A stretch of 64,000 nucleotides of DNA from Apodemus sylvaticus (lineage: Eukaryota > Chordata > Mammalia > Rodentia > Muridae), in NCBI RefSeq assembly GCF_947179515.1, contig NC_067485.1, positions 12,032,096-12,096,095 of the forward strand, in the 5' to 3' direction. Positions 1-11,142 of the stretch are shown here, piece after piece. The notes under the pieces were generated by a model that worked only from the letters and a program-made list of their open reading frames with translations, was not told the DNA's origin and did no database searches. Within the stretch, counting starts at the first letter, position 1. Every line of letters begins with the position of its first letter. The position numbers were made by a program, and so were the translations under genes.

Positions 1-2925
1 GAGTCCGTGCTCATGGACCTCAAAGCCTTGTTGCTGGAGGCCAAGCAGAAGGTTCCGCCTGTTCTGCAAGTCCTGCACTGTGGGGACGAGTCCATGCTGG
101 ACATTGGAGGTGAGTGCAGAGCAGGTCCATGCTGGGATTGGAGGTGAGTGTGGAGCGTGGTCCATGCTGGGATTGGAGGTGAGTGTGGAGCGTGGTCCAT
201 GCTGGACATTGGAGGTGAGTGTGGAGCGTGGTCCATGCTGGACATTGGAGGTGAGTGTGGAGCAGGTCTGTGCTGGGATTGGAGGTGAGTGTGGAGCGTG
301 GTCCATGCTGGACATTGGAGGTGAGTGTGGAGCGTGGTCCGTGCTGGACATTGGAGGTGAGTGTGGAGCATGGTCCGTGCTGGACATTGGAGGTGAGTGT
401 GGAGCATGGTCCGTGCTGGACATTGGAGGTGAGTGTGGAGCGTGGTCCGTGCTGGACATTAGAGGTGAGTGTGGAGCGTGGTCCGTGCTGGGATTGGAGG
501 TGAGTGCGGAGCAGGTCCGTGCTGGACATTGGAGGTGACTGCGGAGTGTGGTCCGTGCTGGACATTGGAGGTGAGTGTGGAGCGTGGTCCGTGCTGGACA
601 TTGGAGGTGAGTGTGGAGCAGGTCCGTGCTGGACATTGGAGGTGAATGTGGAGCAGGTCCGTGCTGGACATTGGAGGTGAGTGTGGAGCAGGTCTGTGCT
701 GGGATTGGAGGTGAGTGCGGAGCATGGTCCATGCTGGACATTGGAGGTGAGTGTGGAGCAGGTCCATGCTGGACATTGGAGGTGAGTGTGGAGCAGGTCC
801 ATGCTGGACATTGAAGGTGAGTGTGGAGCAGGTCTGTGCTGGGATTGGAGGTGAGTGCGGAGCGTGGTCCGTGCTGGACATTGGAGGTGAGTGTTGAGCA
901 GGTCTGTGCTGGACATTGGAGGTGAGTGTGGAGCGTGGTCCGTGCTGGACATTGGAGGTGAGTGTGGAGCAGGTCCATGCTGGACATTGGAGGTGAGTGT
1001 TGAGCAGGTCAGTGCTGGACATTGGAGGTGAGTGTGGAGCAGGTCTGTGCTGGACATTGGAGGTGAGTGTGGAGCAGGTCTGTGCTGGACATTGGAGGTG
1101 AGTGTGGAGCAGATCTGTGCTGGACATTGGAGGTGAGTGCGGAGCGTGGTCCGTGCTGGACATTGGAGGTGAGTGTTGAGCAGGTCTGTGCTGGACATTG
1201 GAGGTGAGTGCGGAGCGTGGTCCGTGCTGGACATTGGAGGTGAGTGTGGAGCAGGTCTGTGCTGGACATTGGAGGTGAGTGTGGAGCAGGTCTGTGCTGG
1301 ACATTGGAGGTGAGTGCGGAGCGTGGTCCGTGCTGGACATTGGAGGTGAGTGCGGAGCGTGGTCCGTGCTGGACATTGGAGGTGAGTGTTGAGCAGGTCA
1401 GTGCTGGACATTGGAGGTGAGTGTGGAGCAGGTCTGTGCTGGACATTGGAGGTGAGTGTGGAGCAGGTCTGTGCTGGACATTGGAGGTGAGTGTGGAGCG
1501 TGGTCCGTGCTGGACATTGGAGGTGAGTGTGGAGCAGGTCTGTGCTGGACATTGGAGGTGAGTGTTGAGCAGGTCAGTGCTGGACATTGGAGGTGAGTGT
1601 GGAGCAGGTCTGTGCTGGACATTGGAGGTGAGTGTGGAGCATGGTCCATGCTGGACATTGGAGGTGAGTGTTGAGCAGGTCAGTGCTGGACATTGGAGGT
1701 GAGTGTGGAGCAGGTCTGTGCTGGACATTGGAGGTGAGTGTGGAGCAGGTCTGTGCTGGACATTGGAGGTGAGTGTTGAGCAGGTCTGTGCTGGACATTG
1801 GAGGTGAGTGCGGAGCGTGGTCCGTGCTGGACATTGGAGGTGAGTGTGGAGCAGGTCTGTGCTGGACATTGGAGGTGAGTGCGGAGCGTGGTCCGTGCTG
1901 GACATTGGAGGTGAGTGTGGAGCAGGTCTGTGCTGGACATTGGAGGTGAGTGCGGAGCGTGGTCCGTGCTGGACATTGGAGGTGAGTGTGGAGCAGGTCC
2001 ATGCTGGACATTGGAGGTGAGTGTTGAGCAGGTCTGTGCTGGACATTGGAGGTGAGTGTGGAGCAGGTCCGTGCTGGACATTGGAGGTGAGTGTTGAGCA
2101 GGTCAGTGCTGGACATTGGAGGTGAGTGTGGAGCAGGTCTGTGCTGGACATTGGAGGTGAGTGTGGAGCAGGTCCATGCTGGACATTGGAGGTGAGTGTG
2201 GAGCAGGTCCGTGCTGGACATTGGAGGTGAGTGTGGAGCAGGTCTGTGCTGGACATTGGAGGTGAGTGTGGAGCAGGTCCATGCTGGACATTGGAGGTGA
2301 GTGTGGAGCAAGTCCATGCTGGACATTGGAGGTGAGTGTGGAGCGTGGTCCGTGCTGGACATTGGAGGTGAGTGTGGAGCGTGGTCCGTGCTGGACATTG
2401 GAGGTGAGTGTGGAGCGTGGTCCGTGCTGGACATTGGAGGTGAGTGTGGAGCAGGTCCGTTCTGGACACTGGAGGTGATGAGTGTGGAGCAGGTCCGTGC
2501 TGGACATTGGAGGTGAGTGTGGAGCGTGGTCCGTGCTGGACATTGGAGGTGAGTGTGGAGCAGGTCCGTTCTGGATACTGGAGGTGAGTTGAGCAGTTCT
2601 TGCTGACACAGGAGGTGAGTGCGGAGCGTGGTCCTAGTCTCCAGTGTACAGCGGCTCCCTTGGGGCTGGTAAGGCAGACAGATTGAAATACCAGGAAACC
2701 AGTCCTGGCTGATAGGGCCAGCTGGGGTCAAGATCCAAGACCTGAAACTTGGTCCTAAGTCCTTGCTGTCCCTTCTCTCCACCCCCAGGAGAACGGGGCT
2801 GTGCCTTCTGTGGAGGCCTGGGCCATCGGATCACTGACTGCCCCAAACTCGAAGCTATGCAGACCAAGCAGGTCAGCAACATTGGCCGCAAGGACTACCT
2901 GGCCCACAGCTCCATGGACTTTTGA
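1..2925 (+). CDS. Ddx41: DDX41 DEAD-box RNA helicase, C-terminal two coding exons (partial gene)
   Basis: Only the 3' end of the gene is present. Exon A is 1-109 in frame 1 and ends with residues LDIGG split by the intron. Exon B is 2789-2925 and continues ERGC..., ending SSMDF and TGA at 2923-2925. The donor GAG|GTGAGT lies at 109/110 and the acceptor CCCCCAG at 2788. Exon B encodes a CCHC zinc knuckle (CAFCGGLGHRITDC, spacing C-x2-C-x4-H-x4-C), which in this family follows the helicase core and marks the extreme C-terminus. DDX41 is known as a nuclear RNA helicase linked to splicing, nucleic-acid sensing and myeloid neoplasia. The helicase core lies upstream of the window. The intervening intron is almost wholly minisatellite. 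Identification rests on recognition of the C-terminal sequence. Confidence 0.96.
88..2637 (+). repeat. Minisatellite (34-36 bp unit, about 70 copies) built from the Ddx41 exon end plus 5' splice site
   Basis: Tandem units fill the intron from the donor to about 150 bp before the next exon. A typical unit reads GGTCCGTGCTGGACATTGG followed by AGGTGAGTGTGGAGCA. The first unit is the exon end itself (TCCATGCTGGACATTGGAG, then GTGAGTG). Donor-like GAG|GTGAGT sites therefore recur at 110, 144, 179, 215 and so on. Two main unit classes alternate: GAGCAGGTC (35 bp) and GAGCGTGGTC (36 bp). A GGGATTGG variant loses one base. The last recognisable unit is near 2611-2637. Copy number is estimated from length, not counted by program. 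Confidence 0.97.
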
Positions 2926-3105
2926 GCCGTCTGTTTCCCCTCATCTCCCTGAGAGTCAAGTCCCAGGACACCAGCCATGTGCACACCAGCCCTCAAGACA
3001 AGAAGCCAGCCTCCTCGGCCCAGCAGGCCTGGGCAGCCCCAGCACCCTCAGAGTTACTATTTCTGTTCTCTTCTCAGCTGCCATTAAAGCACAAACCTTT
3101 TTCTT
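2926..3105 (+). terminator. Ddx41: Ddx41 3' UTR and poly(A) signal
   Basis: A short 3' UTR follows the TGA at 2923-2925. The variant poly(A) signal ATTAAA is at 3083-3088, so cleavage is expected around 3100-3110. No AATAAA is nearby. Confidence 0.7.
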
Positions 3106-3115
3106 GGACCAGATC

Positions 3116-3116
<1 letters not shown>

Positions 3117-3149
<33 letters not shown>
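3117..3149. repeat. (CT)n microsatellite
   Basis: An uninterrupted run of CT dinucleotides begins just after the expected Ddx41 cleavage site. Confidence 0.95.
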
Positions 3150-3151
<2 letters not shown>

Positions 3152-3744
3152 ACCTGCCCCTCAGTCCTGCACAAGCCTCTGCCTCCAGTACCACCTGAGG
3201 CAAGACATCTGCATCTTCCAGAGTTGCCAGCCTCCTATAGAAGAGATTTCACTGGCTGGTGTCCCCATCTGGGCTCAGGGTATCTGGTCGGGATACCTGA
3301 TAACTCAGGAGCCACCATTGAGGGTCACAGGGAAATGGTTGTGTTCCTGTGTGTGCCTGTGTGACACTGCCATCAGCTTCAGTCTCCTGTGCCAGTTCCA
3401 GGGCTTCTAAATCGCCCTGGCTGCTGCCCCTCCCTGCCTGTGCAAGTTCCCTGAAGTCCTCTGCTCTACCTGCTGAGGAAGTGGCACATGCCACAGAATC
3501 GCCATTGTGGCCATAGGCACCCTCCACCTCCATCCTGCCCCACTCTTCCCTGGGCTGTAAAGACAAACCAGCCAGGCTGATGCTGCCACAACTGGGGAAC
3601 CACAGGTAAGATGTGTATGTGCAGATGGCCTGTTGCAAGACCGGCTGGACCACCGACCGGGACCTCACCTTGAAGAAGGGGCCACAGAAAAGGTATAGAC
3701 TACCCAGGTGTCTCGCAGCTCTCCTGTGCTGGGGACTCTGCAAG

Positions 3745-3832
3745 GCTCAGGCTGTCTGTCACTCTGTGTGGCCTCCAGCAAGTTACTTAAGTTATCTGAG
3801 CCTTGATTTCCTCATTGCTGAACTGTCAGTGA
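3745..3832 (+). repeat. MIR-like ancient SINE fragment
   Basis: The sequence TCTGAGCCTTGATTTCCTCA at 3798-3817 and its surroundings follow the MIR core pattern of a tRNA-derived ancient mammalian SINE. Confidence 0.55.
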
Positions 3833-4499
3833 GAACGCAAAAGACAGGATCAGACTGTGTGAGCTCAGAGCTGCCGGGACCACAACCATGGTGGGCACGA
3901 GCCAGGTGCCAAAGGCCTTGTGGATGTATTTTCATGTGCAATGTGTGTGTCCCCCCCCCTGCCCCCAAGCAGCATTCCTCAGCTGTGTTACAGCAATCTT
4001 CCCCAAGGTGACATTGCACAGATGACAAGACACTTCCATAATTTGTATTCTTGCAAAGCCCCAATACTGGCCTCCAACAAAGCAGGTCAGGTTGGGTAGG
4101 GGCAAAGCCACTGGGCAGGAAGCAGCACTTTAAGAAGCATGTGACCTCCCTGGGGAGCACGCGCTGGGGGCCTGCCCACCCACACAAGCAGCGAACCTAG
4201 ACAGGAGCCCTTGTGGCCCGCTGCCTGAAATGTCTGTTTTGTGGTGCTTCACTCTCCAGCTTTGGAGAGTGGTCAGGAAAGGCCTCCAGGAAGAAGCAGC
4301 CACCTGTGGCAGGGCAGAGCAGTGGTAAGGGATGGCCAGAAGGGCCTGATCTGAAGAACTGCACCTCAGGGAGTAAAGGCGAGGGCAGATGGGGTAGAAT
4401 TGCCCAGGCTAGACTCAAGGAGAACAACAGGATTGGTGGGCACTGCCAGGGTGGGCCCAGGTGGAGTGAGGATCTGGAGGAACCTTAGAAATATTTCTG

Positions 4500-4650
4500 A
4501 AGCCAGGCATGGTGGTGCACGCCTTTAATCCCAGCACTTGGGAGGCAGAGGCAGGTGGGTTTCTGAGTTTGAGGCCAGCCTGGTCTACAGAGTGAGTTCC
4601 AGGACAGCCAGGGCTACACAGAGAAACCCTGTCTGGGGGAAAAAAAAGAT
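4500..4650 (+). mobile_element. B1 SINE
   Basis: A full-length 7SL-derived B1 with GCACGCCTTTAATCCCAGCA and a terminal A tail. It is flanked by ATTTCTGA on both sides (ending at 4499 and starting about 4650), a target-site duplication. Confidence 0.93.
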
Positions 4651-4999
4651 TTCTGAATGCTGTGGCAGGTGCCAAGACCCAGTACCATGAGAGGCAGATG
4701 TGCCACTCAAAGCAGCCAGTTTAGTCATCTGGAGAGAGAGAAGGTCCAAGGCTGGGCAGCTCCCGTCCTCACATCGCACAGCTGTCTGGGAATGGGGGTG
4801 GGGGAGGGCTCATGACTCAGGGCGTCCACCCTGTGGTCAAACACTCATCTCCAGCTGATCCAGGTGCATGCACGAGACGCGGTCCTCGTCCCCACCCCAC
4901 CCCTGACCTCACCGGCCCCAAGCTCCTCATAGGCAGGTATGGGCTCCTTGAAACAGCAAGAATCCTAAGAAAGAGATTCGTTCTGAGTACTGTCCCTTA

Positions 5000-5145
5000 A
5001 GTGAAGACCGGACTCCCCTCCCCCGGCCCTGCAGCTGTCTCTGGACAGAGGGAGGGGGAAGTGGCCAAAAAAAACGAGAAGTAAGAGAAGTTCCTGTCCA
5101 GCCTGTACCAGTCTCCTCAGGACTTGAGAGCTGCCTGCCGTGGCC
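5000..5145 (+). promoter_or_regulatory. Dok3: Probable Dok3 promoter and 5' UTR
   Basis: This is the segment immediately upstream of the Dok3 ATG. It carries an ETS/PU.1-like GGGGAAGTGG at 5055-5064 and no TATA box or CpG island. That suits a gene restricted to haematopoietic cells, but the start site is inferred only from position. Confidence 0.35.
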
Positions 5146-8100
5146 ATGGACTCTGTGGAGACCCCAGTCAAGGATGGCATCCTCTACCAGCAGCACGTGA
5201 AGTTTGGCAAGGTGGGGACCCCAGGCTGTGAGCCGTGGACAGAGGGAAACCCCGGCTTGGCCCACATAGCTTATCTAGACCTGAGAGAACCAGGAAGGGA
5301 GTCTGGGTGAGGTGAGACCTGGCAATCTGAGAGTGGAGGTTCTCTGCCCAAGAAGGTAAGGGATGAAGCACCTTCAAGACTGCCTCAGCTAGTGGTAGAG
5401 ATGCCGAGACCACGGAAGGGTTGGAAGAGTCAAAACCTTTGTGTATAATGGCTCTAAGAATCCTGGAGAAGGCCAAGGCCTGTGTGGCAGGAACCCTCCA
5501 GGGATGGAGCAGACAAAGGCTGGTTCTCTGGATACTGGGGAGGAGATGGGGTGAGAATTCGTTTTTTTCTTCTCCTTGAGCATCTGACTGTACACCCACG
5601 GGTCAGCTACAGCTGCTCCTGGGCAGATCAACCGTCTGTTTCCTTTGCTAGATGGCATTTGCATGTTTCCTTCCTTACCAGCACGAAGCAGAGGCCGCCT
5701 TCCCACCCCACCCCACCCAGGCCATGGCCCAAGTGCCCTTTTGGGTTGTGTAACAACAGCGTCAGTTGGTCTGCCCCAACCACTAGGTACTATTAACTGT
5801 GAAGGTCACCCAGAAAAAGGCAAGATGTGACTTGAACTCAGATCTGACCAACACCAAGTATGGACTTCTCCCTGCCTACCCCTGCCCCAACAAGGCCACC
5901 TCCTTCCTCTGTATCCTAAAGTCTTAGAGCAGAAGCCAGGCAGCCAGCTGCTGAGCAGCTTGTATAGAGCCAAGGGGCAGGGGCAGCTCTCTTCCCAAGG
6001 GTCTCCTTCCTTACAGAAATGCTGGCGCAAAGTGTGGGCACTGCTGTATGCGGGAGGCTCATCAGGCGTGGCCCGGCTAGAAAGCTGGGATGTTCGTGAC
6101 GGTGGCCTAGGACCAGCAGGTGACAGGTCCACAGGGCCTAGCCGTCGAGGGGAGCGCCGGGTCCTACGCTTGGCTGACTGCGTATCTGTTCTGCCGGCCG
6201 ATGGCGAGAGCTGCCCCAGGGACACCGGTGCCTTCCTGATTACCACCACCGAGCGAAGCCACCTCCTAGCTGCACAGCACCGCCAGTCATGGATGGACCC
6301 CATCTGCCAGCTGGCCTTCCCGGTGAGTGTGATGTGAACTAGCCTGCTGGGACCACCTCACCCTGCTTACCTACCCACGGCCTTGCTTGGTCAGATCCTG
6401 CCCCTTGGTAAACACTGCCAAAACCCTGCAAATATGGACAACAGCGTAGAAACCCACAGAAGGATCCTGTGTTCCATGCATATTATAGAGAAGATAAAGC
6501 CGGACCTAGGTCAGGAGGACAAGCGGGCCTAGACCCTGGATGACAAGAGCTAGCCCACAAGACAGTGGTCTTAGACAGGTGTCTGAGCGAAATGAACAAT
6601 GACTGTAACACAGTGGTGTCATGGGCAAAGGCCCTGGGGCAGGAAAACATGGTCTATTTAAAGGAACAGAAAGTAGGCCAACCAACAGCTTAGACAAGAG
6701 TCAAGACATTTAGAAAGTTCAGTGAGAGCCTTTTGAATCCACCCTGGGCCATGTGTGAGTGAGAGGTTTTATGAGGAACCAAAGGGGGGGTGACTTTGGG
6801 TATTAAAGCCAGAGGCTAATGGTGGTAAAGTCTCAGAGGTTAATAGTGGTAAAGTCTTTGTGGTCGCCTGGAGGTGAGACAGCACATGACCCTCCTTCCC
6901 CCAACTCCTACCCTACCCCTGAGGAAGAGATAAACAGAGCCTTGTGATTAGAAAGTCGAGCACAGCCAGTTCCAGGCCAGCCTGGGCTATTTGAGACCCT
7001 ATCTCAGAACCAAAATGAAAAACAACTAGTGTTGAAATATGACATGAAAGACACCAAAGAGTCAGGCGGTGGTGGCGCACGCCTATAATCCCAGCACTCT
7101 GGGAGACAGGCTGGCGGATTTCTGAGTTCGAGGCCAGCCTGGTCTGCAGAGTAACACATATGTTTTCTTAATGTTTAAAGTTCCTATGACTCTCAGAATA
7201 AGCATATCCACATAGACAGACAGCAGGAGCACTCGGGGCGTGGGAAGGAGGTTCTGACAGCTGGCTCCCGGGACAGGCTTTCATCTGAGATGATGACAGG
7301 TTCTGGATTAGGTGCCGCTGATGGCCGTACAAACTTGTGAATATACTAAAATCCACTGGACTGGGTGGGTACCTTAAAATAGTAATGTTGAGGGCTGGAG
7401 AGATGACTGTAGTTAAGAGCATGACTGCTCTTACAGAGTAGCTGAGTTCGATTCCCAGCAGCCACGTGGCAGCTCACAGCTGTCTGTAACTCCAGTTCTG
7501 GAGGATCCGACACCCTTGCACCAATACACATAAAATAAAATTGGATAAATTAAAAAATTAGTAATATTGATTTGTATTGTTTAATTGTTTTGAGACAAAG
7601 GTTTCTCTGTGTAGCCCTGGCTGTTCTAGAACTCACTCTGTAGACCAGGCTAGCTCTGAACTCGGAGAGATCCACCTGCTGACCTCCCAGATGCTGGAAT
7701 TAAAGGTGTGCACCGCCACTGCCCAGCTTATCATTTTTGTTTTTGTTTTTTTTTTAAATTAAAAAATGCACAGAGAGCCGGGCATTTGTGGCACACTCTT
7801 TTAGTTCCTGTGCTTGGGAGGCAGACTCTGGTAGGTCTCTGAGTTCAAGGCTAGCCTGGTCTACAAGTGAGTGAGTGAGTTCCAGGACAGCCAGAGCTAC
7901 ACAGAGAAACCTTCGTCTTGAAAACCAAAAACCAAACCCCCCCCCAAAAAAAAACAAATCCGGGTGGTGGTGCACACCTATCATTCCAGCACTCCTACAG
8001 AGTGAGTTCCAGGACAGCCAGGGCTACACAGAGAAACCCTGTCTTGAAAAAACCAAATCCAAAACGAAAAACAAAACAAAACAAAAAAGACAAAAACAAA

Positions 8101-9840
8101 AAAGGAAAGAAAGAAATGCAAAGAAAGAGAGAGACAGAAAGAAAGAAAGAGAGAGACAGACAGACAGACACAGGGTGAAGAAGAGGAAGATGAGGCGGAG
8201 TTTGGCTCTGGCTATGCTCATGGGTCAAGGTGATCACGTGAGGTGGCCATTTCCTGACAGATAGGACTGGCTGTAGGATGGAGGTCGAGGAAGGTCAAGG
8301 GTGACCTACAAGTGACTACAGAAGAAACCTGGACATCAGCTCAGTGCTACCCTGCCTCTCCACTGCTGCATGCCTGCAGAGGTCCATGCAAGCCAGCACA
8401 CGGGCTGTAGATGCGTGCCCTCAGCTGCTTAGCTTACAGCACCAGGACTGGCCGTACTCTAGACTAGCACCGCCCCCCCCCCCCGCCCCCAGTGGGCACT
8501 GCTGCCCCATAGTCCAGATAAGAAATGACCCAGGAGCTCCCGGAGCCCTGCAGTGTGGGTCAGAGTCAGGCTAGCCCTGGGAGCTTTGTCTGCTGAGCCC
8601 ATGGAAGGGATGCGATGGGGGAACGGGGCGGACTCGAACAGATGACTTCAATCTGCTCCTCAGGGTACCGGAGAATGTCCCTCGGGCTCAGGACGGGCCG
8701 AGAGTCCACAACGGGGCTTTGTTCCCATGGAGGAAAATTCCATCTACTCCTCCTGGCAGGAAGGTGAGTCAGGGGAGACCCTGGGGCAGCCTCACCCCTC
8801 CCCTGGTGGCGAGGTGCCTGGGAACTGACAAAATGCCCTTGCTTCCCGAGGGCAGTGGCTGAGTTTCCTGTGATAGTGCAGAGGACAGAGGCCACCGCCC
8901 GCTGCCAGCTGAAAGGGCCCTACCTCCTGGTGCTGGGCCAAGATGACATTCAGCTGCGGGAGACCTCCAAGCCCCAGGCCTGCTTCAGCTGGCCCTACCG
9001 TTTCCTGCGCAAGTTTGGCTCAGACAAGGTGAGGCGCTGGGCACCCTGCCCGCTGTCTGTGGGGAAAGGTGGTAAGAAGTCAGTGCCCTGGCTCCTCTGA
9101 TCTGGCTGCCACTGATCCCTGCCTGTGTCACTTGTGTGCAGGGTGTGTTCTCTTTTGAGGCTGGCCGCCGCTGTGACTCAGGTGAGGGCCTTTTTGCCTT
9201 CGGTAGTCCGCGCGCACCAGACATCTGTGGAGCTGTGGCTGCAGCCATTGCCCGCCAGCGGGAGCGTCTTCCAGAACTGGCCATGTCTCCACCCTGCCCC
9301 CTACCTCGGGCACTCTCCCTGCCCTCCTTAGAGCCCCCTGGAGAGCTTCGGGAGGTGGCCCCAGGATTTGAGCTGGCCACTTCCAGAAAGCTGCCTCTAC
9401 CTGATCCTGGGCCTCAAAGCCTACCGCTGCTGCTCAGCCCCACCCCCACCCCGGAAGGAACGGCATTCGCCGGTCTCTATGCTTCTGTGTGCAAGCAGAC
9501 CAGCAAGCACACAGCCCCTGGGGAGCATGTCTATGAGAACGTGTGTGTGCTGGAGGCTAGCCCTGGGCTGTCCAATGGGGGTCCTGAGGCCCAAGAGGGC
9601 CCTCCAGGTGGCCGCAGCCCCCTGGGCAGCCCCGTCTACCGTAACAGTGAGGATCTGAGTTGGCCTGGCTCGGCCCACGACAGCAATCTGGAAGCTCAGT
9701 ACCGGAGGCTGCTGGAGCTGGAGCTGGATGAGGCTGGCGGCACAGGCCGCCCCGAAGCACACACCGGCATCAAGGCCAAGCTGGTAACCTTGCTGACCCG
9801 TGAGCGGAAGAAGGGCCCCGTCCCCTGTGACCGGCCCTGA
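5146..9840 (+). CDS. Dok3: DOK3 (docking protein 3), complete, five coding exons
   Basis: Coding exons are 5146-5211, 6017-6322, 8664-8763, 8856-9028 and 9142-9840 (TGA 9838-9840). All have GT/AG junctions and joined phases, giving 447 residues. The start is ATG at 5146 in GTGGCCATGG context, followed by DSVETPVKDGILYQQHVKF. Residues about 5-120 form a PH domain (KKCWRKVWALLYAGG), about 160-260 an IRS-type PTB domain (EFPVIVQRTEA... RFLRKFGSDKGVFSFEAGRR). The tail is proline-rich with SH2-docking tyrosines: YENV at about residue 346 fits a Grb2-type YxN motif, and YRNS and QYRRL follow. DOK3 is a membrane-recruited adaptor that restrains signalling from immunoreceptors by recruiting SHIP1 and Grb2. 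From memory the mouse protein is 444 residues, and the three extra residues probably lie in the proline-rich tail. Confidence 0.97.
7062..7155 (+). mobile_element. B1 SINE, 3' truncated
   Basis: B1 5' half (GGTGGCGCACGCCTATAATC) that stops after GAGGCCAGCCTGGTCTGCAG, without the usual tail. Confidence 0.85.
7393..7556 (+). mobile_element. B3/B2-type SINE
   Basis: A tRNA-related head (GGGCTGGAGAGATGACTG) with box-B-like GTTCGATTCCCAGCAGCC and an A/T-rich tail. Confidence 0.85.
7588..7728 (-). mobile_element. B1 SINE (reverse)
   Basis: Reverse-oriented B1: GTTTCTCTGTGTAGCCCTGG, then GTAGACCAGGCTAG, ending at GTGTGCACCGCCACTGCCC. Confidence 0.9.
7776..7945 (+). mobile_element. B1 SINE, diverged
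   Basis: GCCGGGCATTTGTGGCACAC start with an internal GTGAGTGAGTGAG expansion and an A-rich tail. Confidence 0.85.
7958..8100 (+). mobile_element. B1 SINE with internal deletion
   Basis: B1 head (GGGTGGTGGTGCACACCTAT) joined directly to the 3' half (CTACAGAGTGAGTTCCAGGA), so about 60 bp of the middle is missing. An A-rich tail follows. Confidence 0.85.
8048..8172 (+). repeat. A-rich / GAAA-GACA purine tract
   Basis: The B1 tail has expanded into AAAC, AAAG and GACA simple repeats. Confidence 0.85.
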
Positions 9841-9999
9841 AGGCCTGCGTGGCCGCAGCAGGACAGAGGTGATCTCCCAAAATAAGCAACACCTTGGAAC
9901 ATACCCTGACTACTCTTCACGTACAGGACAAGCCAGGTGGCCTGGGGAGGAGCCACACTGCCCTACCTCCTCCCTCAGACACTGTACAGATTGACCAGT

Positions 10000-10005
10000 A
10001 ATAAA
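10000..10005 (+). terminator. Dok3: Dok3 poly(A) signal
   Basis: Canonical AATAAA about 160 bp after the stop codon, so the transcript should end near 10020-10025. Confidence 0.85.
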
Positions 10006-10652
10006 GCTTGCCTGTCTGCATCCCCTCAGATCTGCCTGTGGCCCACTTTCTCCTGGATCCCTCCTGCCCACGGTCCCCTGCGAACACCAGACCTTGGTGC
10101 TGGGCCCCAGGCACCGAGTGTCCCGAGCCTGACTTCAACCACCACTGGGCTAAAATCTCCTTGAGCAGATGGACATGAGGCGGGTGGGTTGGGCTCTGTG
10201 TGGTTCTGTGCAGCAGGGATGACAGCCAATCAGGGAGACGCAAGGCCTGTTGACAGATGTGCTCCAGAACTGAGTCAAAAGGGTGAGCATGGCCCAACCA
10301 GGCGGGCTGTGGAGCTGGCCTTGCCAGGCTTAGGAGAGTCAGCCACAGAGCAGTCAGTGCCTTCTGTCCTGCAGTGAACTGGGTCTCCTTGGAAAAGCTA
10401 TCAGCTAAACTTGGCAAGGAACAGTAGGAAGGCTGGATCTGAGGGAACAGGTAAGCGGAGCAGCCGAGCTGTGGCGAAGGTGCCCAGCACTAGGGGGTCG
10501 GGGTGAGGGACAGGCAGAAGGGCTATCACTTGTTCACTCCAAAACACTCGTGGCTGATGGGACTTAGGCAGTCAGCAGACACATCTGGGGAACCTCGGCT
10601 GTGTCATCAACTAGAAAGAAACTGAAAATATTAAGATAAAGTCATATGGAAA

Positions 10653-10735
10653 GGCAGCGGAGCTCAGCGGTATGAGACCCACCTAGTATGAGGTAGACCC
10701 TGGCCTCAGTTCTCAGCACCACACACACTGAGGAG
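10653..10735 (+). mobile_element. ID-like tRNA-derived SINE, old
   Basis: GGAGCTCAGCGGTATGAGAC resembles the ID head (AGCTCAGTGGTAGAGCGC) with many changes. Confidence 0.5.
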
Positions 10736-10944
10736 AAAACACACAGGCTGTGTTACTCAGGGGGGAGAAGCAAATGTATCCCTGTGTTTGAGGTGAACCG
10801 GGTCTTCATAACAAGTTCTAAGTCAGCTGAAGCTACAAGATGAGAACATACCTCAAAACAGATATTAATTAAAAAAAAAAACCACAACACCGAAAAGACT
10901 AAATTATATATTAGACCTAATCCGCCATTAAGATTTTCACTTGA

Positions 10945-11127
10945 AGCTGGGCGGTGGTGGCGCATACCTGCAATCCCAGCACTTTGGGAGGCAGAGGCAG
11001 GCGGATTTCTGAGTTTGAGGCCAGCCTGGTCTACAGAGTGAGCTCCAGGACAACCAGGGCTAAAACCCTGGAAAAAACCAAAACCAAATAAAAAAAACAA
11101 ACACAAAAAAAACAAAAAAAAAACCCC
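10945..11127 (+). mobile_element. B1 SINE sharing its target site with the next B2
   Basis: B1 with a long A-rich tail. It is flanked by perfect 15-bp copies of AAGATTTTCACTTGA at 10930-10944 and 11128-11142. Confidence 0.92.
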
Positions 11128-11142
11128 AAGATTTTCACTTGA

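Larger units (their letters stand above)
3150..5000. other. Ddx41-Dok3 intergenic interval
   Basis: About 1.9 kb between the Ddx41 poly(A) site and the Dok3 promoter. It holds a MIR-like fragment, one complete B1 and otherwise single-copy sequence. I see no coding exon. Open frames here lack splice-site context and known protein similarity. Confidence 0.6.
6323..8663 (+). other. Dok3: Dok3 intron 2 (largest intron), SINE-rich
   Basis: A 2.3 kb intron bounded by CCG|GTGAGT and CTCAG|GGT. Its second half is packed with B1 and B3 elements and purine-rich simple sequence (listed separately). The first 600 bp look single-copy. Confidence 0.9.

Noticed and set aside
88..2637. CRISPR-like appearance of the tandem array
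   Set aside because: Units are directly adjacent with no unique spacers, and the context is a mammalian intron.
20..2782. Long minus-strand open frames (up to 510 codons) across the Ddx41 array with repeating MSSTDLLHTHLQCPA units
   Set aside because: They arise because a 34-36 bp tandem unit lacks stops in several frames. There is no independent promoter, splice or family evidence.
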